9,432 nt of DNA, taken from the NCBI GenBank assembly GCA_027021085.1, contig JALUVB010000004.1, positions 1-9,432 of the forward strand. Reading direction: 5' to 3'. This DNA is from a bacterium (GTDB taxonomy: Bacteria; CAIJMQ01; JAADFP01). Position numbers and translations under genes: made by a program. The number at the start of each line of letters is the position of its first letter. Position 1 is the first letter of the stretch. The notes under the pieces were generated by a model. It was not told the DNA's origin. It searched no databases and saw only the letters and a program-made list of their open reading frames with translations. Positions 5,759 through 9,432 of this stretch are shown here, one piece after another.

Positions 5759-6814
5759 ATGAATAAATTCAGGTTCGGTGTTATTGGATGCGGAGTTATA
5801 GGCCCCTGGCATGCGGATGCAATCAGGGCAATACCCGAAGCAGAGTTGGTAGCCTGTGCTGACGTGGCAGAAGAAAAAGCCAGGACAATGGGAGAAAAAT
5901 ACGGCATAGACTGGTACACCGACATCAATGAACTGCTGCAACGGGAGGATATAGACATAGTAAACATATGCGTACCCAGCGGATTGCGGAGAGACATAGC
6001 TGTCCCGGCCGCCAGGGCAGGAAAACATATAATTGCAGAGAAACCGCTTGAGGTTACCCTGGAAAAATGTGACGAGATTATAAAGGCAGCCAGGGACAAC
6101 GGGGTAAAACTGGGAGTGATATTCCAGGCAAGGTTTGGCGACGAAATCCGGATACTCATAAATGCCCTGAATAAAGGCAAATTTGGCAAATTGGTTTACG
6201 GAGCAGCTTCAGTAAAATGGTATCGTACCCAGGAATATTATGATTCGGCAGGTTGGAGAGGAACCTGGGCACTGGACGGAGGCGGTGCATTGATGAACCA
6301 GAGTATCCATGCAGTAGATTTACTGCAATGGATAATGGGAGACGTGGAATCTCTCTTCGCCTATACGGGCCTCCTGGCACATGAAAGAATAGAAACAGAG
6401 GATACCGCAATTGCCACCATAAAGTTTAAAAACGGCGCCCTGGGCTCTATTGTGGGTATGACCTCTGCGTATCCTGGCTACGCAAGGAAAATTGAAATTT
6501 ACGGCACCAGAGGGTCCGCTATCCTTGAGAATGAGAACATTGTAGCCTGGAACTTTAGGGAAGAAGACGAAGAAGACAGGCTAATAAAAGAAGGCAAACC
6601 TAAAAAGAAGGCAGAAGCCACGGGTGCCTCCTCTGCCACGGCCGGTTTAGCCACGGAAGGACACAGGAGACAGATTCTTGACTTCATAGAGGCTGTCAAG
6701 AAGGATGCAGAGCCACTGGTTAACGGGGAAGAAGGAAGGAAACCCGTGGAAATTATCCTGGGAATTTACCAGTCTGCCAGGGAAAGGAAAGAAGTCCGTT
6801 TTCCCATTAAGTAA
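5759..6814 (+). CDS. Gfo/Idh/MocA family NAD(P)-dependent oxidoreductase
   Basis: This 351-aa cytosolic sugar or cyclitol dehydrogenase family member has the usual family length. The N-terminal Rossmann domain begins FGVIGCGVIGPWHADAI, with the GxGxxG dinucleotide loop at G10-C-G-V-I-G15. It ends in the signature AEKP (E94-K95-P96), whose lysine is a catalytic residue in the family. The C-terminal substrate domain carries GWRGTWALDGGGALMNQSIH (165-184), in which H184 together with D187 fits the conserved catalytic His/Asp helix. A Lys/Glu/Ala-rich loop spans about 266-300. Substrate cannot be assigned; related proteins act on inositols, UDP-sugar acids and other sugars. It leads a two-gene transcript with leuS, separated by one base. 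The pairing with a tRNA synthetase suggests shared expression, not a shared pathway. The ATG at 5759 is preferred to an upstream TTG because of ribosome-site spacing. Confidence 0.93.
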   Translation: MNKFRFGVIGCGVIGPWHADAIRAIPEAELVACADVAEEKARTMGEKYGIDWYTDINELLQREDIDIVNICVPSGLRRDIAVPAARAGKHIIAEKPLEVTLEKCDEIIKAARDNGVKLGVIFQARFGDEIRILINALNKGKFGKLVYGAASVKWYRTQEYYDSAGWRGTWALDGGGALMNQSIHAVDLLQWIMGDVESLFAYTGLLAHERIETEDTAIATIKFKNGALGSIVGMTSAYPGYARKIEIYGTRGSAILENENIVAWNFREEDEEDRLIKEGKPKKKAEATGASSATAGLATEGHRRQILDFIEAVKKDAEPLVNGEEGRKPVEIILGIYQSARERKEVRFPIK

Positions 6815-6815
6815 A

Positions 6816-9290
6816 ATGGAAAAATATTCCCCCGCAATATTGGAGAAAAAATGGCAGGAGTTCTGGGAAAGAGGAAAATATTTCCACGTAAACACTTCTG
6901 AGGGCAAGGACAAATTTTACACGCTGGTAATGTTCCCCTACCCTTCCGGCACCCTGCACGTGGGACACTGCAGAAACTACATAATAGGCGATGCCCTCAC
7001 CCGCTACAAGAAAATGCGGGGATTTCGCGTCCTTTCTCCCATGGGATGGGATGCCTTCGGGCTGCCGGCAGAAAATGCCGCAATTAAAAGCGGGGTGCAC
7101 CCCCTCTCCTGGACCAGAAACAACATAAAAATCCTCAAGCGACAGCTCTCCACCCTGGGCACAGGCTATGACTGGGAAAGAGAGGTTACCTCCTGCCTGC
7201 CAGATTATTACAAGTGGACCCAGTGGCTCTTTCTCCGGCTCTACGAAAAAGGCTTAGCCTATCGCAAGAAGGCGCCGGTTAACTGGTGCCTCTCCTGCAA
7301 GACAGTCCTGGCAAATGAACAGGTAGTGGAGGGGAAATGCGAACGCTGTGGTAGTGAAGTAGTCCTGAAAGAACTGGAACAATGGTTCTTCCGTATAACC
7401 CACTACGCTAAGGAACTTCTAAATGACCTCGACTCCCTTCCCAACTGGCCTGAACGAGTAAAGATAATGCAGAGGAACTGGATTGGGGAAAGCAAGGGAG
7501 TAGAAATATATTTTAAACTCGCAACTCAAAACTTAAAACTCAAAACTTTAGTGGTATTTACCACCCGGGTGGACACCATCTTTGGAGCTACTTACCTGGT
7601 GGTTTCTCCTCAGCATCCCCTGGTGAAAGAGATACTAAATATAGCCCCGGAAGGAAAAAAGAAAGAAATTGAAGCATTTATCAAAGAATGCAGCAGAGTA
7701 AAAAGGCCGGAGGAAGAAGTTGAGAAGGCAGGAGTATTCACCGGAGAATGGGTCACAAACCCGGTAAATGGCGAGAAGATTCCAGTGTGGATAGGCAACT
7801 ACGTGCTTTACGAGTACGGGACAGGAGCAATCATGGCAGTGCCCGCCCACGACCAGAGGGACTTTGAATTCGCCCGGAAGTACGGCCTGCCCATACGCGT
7901 GGTAATTGATAACCCTTCCTCCCCTCTAACGGCAGAATCTCTTTCTGCCGCCTACGAAGAGCCCGGCATCATGGTAAACTCCGCCCGCTTCAACGGGATG
8001 GAAAGTGAAAAGGCAAAAGAAGCCATAGCTGACTGGATGGAGAAGGAAGGAATAGGCAAAAGAAGTGTGCAGTATGCCTTGCGCGATTGGCTGGTTTCCC
8101 GCCAGAGATACTGGGGTGCCCCCATTCCTATAATCTACTGCCAGAAATGCGGCATTGTTCCTGTGCCTGAAAGTGATTTGCCGGTTATACTCCCCGAAAA
8201 GGTGGAATTTACTCCCACGGGAGAATCCCCTCTAAAATATGTAAAAGAATTTGTAGAGACCACCTGTCCCCGCTGCAGCAGCAAGGCAAGGCGGGAAACA
8301 GACACCCTGGATACATTCGTGGATTCCTCCTGGTATTACCTGAGATACATAAATCCTCACCTGGAGGAAAAGCCTTTTGAACCGGAAGAGGTAAACCAGT
8401 GGCTCCCGGTGGACCAGTACATAGGAGGGGTGGAACATGCCATTTTACATCTACTCTACTCCCGCTTTATCACCAAGGTTTTAAGAGATCTTAAGTGGGT
8501 TAACTTCTCCGAGCCTTTCCAGAACCTCTTCACGCAGGGAATGGTAGTCAAAGACGGGGCAAAAATGTCCAAGTCCAAAGGCAACGTGGTAAGCCCGGAT
8601 GAATTAATAGAAAAATACGGGGCTGACACCCTGAGGACTTACATACTTTTCATGGGACCGCCGGAAAAAGACGTTGAATGGGACGACAGGGCTATCGAGG
8701 GCGAATGGAGATTTCTCAACCGGATATGGAATAAAGTAATCTCCTCCCTGGGCCTCATCCCGGAAGAGGCAGAAATTGCCCCCGACAAATGCTCCCCGCA
8801 GGGAAAAAGCCTGTTCAGGTTTACCCACAGGGTGATTAAGCATATTACCCGCCAGATGGAGGAATTCCGGTTTAATACTGCAATCGCCCAGCTAATGGAA
8901 TTCCTGAACCAGATATACTCCTTCCAGGAAAAAACAGATGAAGACAGGAAAGTTTTGAAATTTTCCCTCTGCACTCTCCTGCGCCTCCTGCATCCCTTCG
9001 CTCCCCATATCACGGAAGAACTGTGGCAGCGCATGGGCAACTCCCCCTCCGTCCTTGATGCCTCCTGGCCTGCCTACGAAGAGGAATGGACAAAAGAAGA
9101 AGAAACCACCGTCATAGTGCAGGTAAACGGCAAGGTAAGGGGAAAATTCACTGCCTCTCCCGCAACACCGGAAGAGGAACTAAAAGAAAAAGCCCTCTCC
9201 CTCCCTCAGATGGCAAAGTACCTAACCGGCAAGAAAATAGAAAAATGCATCGTAGTCAAAAACAAATTGATCAATCTGGTGGTTAAGTAG
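6816..9290 (+). CDS. leuS: Leucyl-tRNA synthetase
   Basis: This cytosolic class Ia synthetase charges tRNA-Leu and edits mischarged non-cognate residues. It is 824 aa, close to the usual bacterial length. HIGH is H48-V-G-H51 within PYPSGTLHVGHCRN, and KMSKS is at 583-587. A zinc knuckle has C158-x2-C161 and C175-x2-C178. The CP1 editing domain has TTRVDT (249-254) and VPAHDQRDF (342-350) with D346. A second Cys set, C442/C445 and C484/C487, may bind another zinc. The C-terminus ends normally after VIVQVNGKVRGKF. I chose the ATG at 6816, one base after the oxidoreductase stop; the frame is open further upstream, but only within that gene. No good Shine-Dalgarno site precedes it, so coupled translation is likely. 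Residues 234-245 are encoded by an embedded heptamer repeat, and the usual TRPDT proline is valine (V252). Confidence 0.97.
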   Translation: MEKYSPAILEKKWQEFWERGKYFHVNTSEGKDKFYTLVMFPYPSGTLHVGHCRNYIIGDALTRYKKMRGFRVLSPMGWDAFGLPAENAAIKSGVHPLSWTRNNIKILKRQLSTLGTGYDWEREVTSCLPDYYKWTQWLFLRLYEKGLAYRKKAPVNWCLSCKTVLANEQVVEGKCERCGSEVVLKELEQWFFRITHYAKELLNDLDSLPNWPERVKIMQRNWIGESKGVEIYFKLATQNLKLKTLVVFTTRVDTIFGATYLVVSPQHPLVKEILNIAPEGKKKEIEAFIKECSRVKRPEEEVEKAGVFTGEWVTNPVNGEKIPVWIGNYVLYEYGTGAIMAVPAHDQRDFEFARKYGLPIRVVIDNPSSPLTAESLSAAYEEPGIMVNSARFNGMESEKAKEAIADWMEKEGIGKRSVQYALRDWLVSRQRYWGAPIPIIYCQKCGIVPVPESDLPVILPEKVEFTPTGESPLKYVKEFVETTCPRCSSKARRETDTLDTFVDSSWYYLRYINPHLEEKPFEPEEVNQWLPVDQYIGGVEHAILHLLYSRFITKVLRDLKWVNFSEPFQNLFTQGMVVKDGAKMSKSKGNVVSPDELIEKYGADTLRTYILFMGPPEKDVEWDDRAIEGEWRFLNRIWNKVISSLGLIPEEAEIAPDKCSPQGKSLFRFTHRVIKHITRQMEEFRFNTAIAQLMEFLNQIYSFQEKTDEDRKVLKFSLCTLLRLLHPFAPHITEELWQRMGNSPSVLDASWPAYEEEWTKEEETTVIVQVNGKVRGKFTASPATPEEELKEKALSLPQMAKYLTGKKIEKCIVVKNKLINLVVK
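7516..7550 (+). repeat. Five-unit heptamer array inside leuS (AACTCnn type)
   Basis: Five consecutive 7-nt units in register read AACTCGC, AACTCAA, AACTTAA, AACTCAA, AACTTTA. They encode LeuRS residues 234-245 (KLATQNLKLKTL) without breaking the frame. The unit type equals the AACTCAG/AACTCAC units on the minus strand of 1237-1271. Against the E. coli LeuRS sequence as I recall it, the stretch from the GVEI block to the TTRPD motif is about three residues longer here. Confidence 0.8.
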
Positions 9291-9395
9291 TGAGGAGTGA
9301 GCAATGAGGGAGAAATAGTAAAGAGTGAACAGTAAGCAGTAAACAGTTAATGATAACTCAGTATCCTGGTTTCCTGGTAATCCTGGTTTCTTGGC
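9289..9395 (+). repeat. Degenerate tandem-repeat cassette C at the 3' end of leuS
   Basis: Nine 7-nt units in exact register run from 9289 to 9351, starting with AGTGAGG, whose first two bases are the last two of the leuS TAG stop. AGTRARY-type units (AGTAAAG, AGTGAAC, AGTAAGC, AGTAAAC) follow, then AGTTAAT. Next comes TATCCTGGT, TTCCTGGT, AATCCTGGT, TTCTTGGC (9362-9395), an 8-9 nt period tract. Unit types and their order match cassettes A and B read on the minus strand. No intrinsic terminator is visible before the window ends. Confidence 0.87.
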
Positions 9396-9432
9396 AAAGG
9401 GGATAGATTTCGCAAGAATGACAAGAAACCAG
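9396..9432. other. Repeat-like tail cut by the window end
   Basis: The last bases include CAAGAATGACAAGAAACCAG. The closing AAACCAG resembles the CCAGGAAACCA units of cassettes A and B in plus orientation, so the repeat field probably continues past the right edge. I see no gene here. Confidence 0.3.

Noticed and set aside
6705-6815. A longer leuS reading frame starting 37 codons upstream
   Set aside because: The extension lies entirely within the oxidoreductase gene and has no LeuRS homology. The ATG at 6816 begins the standard MEKYSPAILEKKWQEFW N-terminus.

Overview
The window comes from a bacterium. It carries a gyrase A subunit, a bacterial-type leucyl-tRNA synthetase and sigma70-like promoters with Shine-Dalgarno sites. 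Base composition is intermediate. No phylum-specific marker is visible. The mix of archease, a thermophile-style CxC-containing MTA phosphorylase and zinc-type LeuRS with unusual degenerate heptamer repeats would suit a poorly sampled candidate-phylum lineage, but that placement is a guess.

Layout. (1) Bases 1-1017, plus strand: the 3' part of a URO-D/corrinoid-methyltransferase-like gene that runs off the left edge. (2) Bases 1018-1649: a 632-base gene-free stretch filled largely by degenerate 7-nt and 8-nt tandem repeats and three copies of a short GC-rich palindrome. (3) Bases 1650-5512, minus strand: gyrA, an archease gene overlapping its stop codon by one base, then mtnP behind its own promoter. 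(4) Bases 5513-5758: a divergent control region with back-to-back promoters, an operator-like palindrome over the gyrA -10, and a GC-rich hairpin in the gyrA leader. (5) Bases 5759-9290, plus strand: a Gfo/Idh/MocA oxidoreductase and leuS, separated by one base. (6) Bases 9289-9432: another repeat cassette of the same type, starting inside the leuS stop codon.

The genes are mostly housekeeping: DNA supercoiling (GyrA), activation of RNA ligation (archease), methylthioadenosine salvage (MtnP) and leucyl-tRNA charging (LeuS). The oxidoreductase and the URO-D-like protein are metabolic genes of unknown substrate. I see no defence system, mobile element, CRISPR array, tRNA or rRNA.

The most unusual content is the repeat system. 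Arrays of 7-nt units keep exact register over up to 11 units while the unit sequence drifts (AACTCAn, AGACYWT, AGTAGCG and AGTRARY types on one strand). They occur as cassettes with a conserved internal order. Two cassettes start at the stop codons of mtnP and leuS, in the same orientation relative to each gene. A five-unit array of the same kind is embedded in frame inside leuS, just before the editing-site threonine motif.
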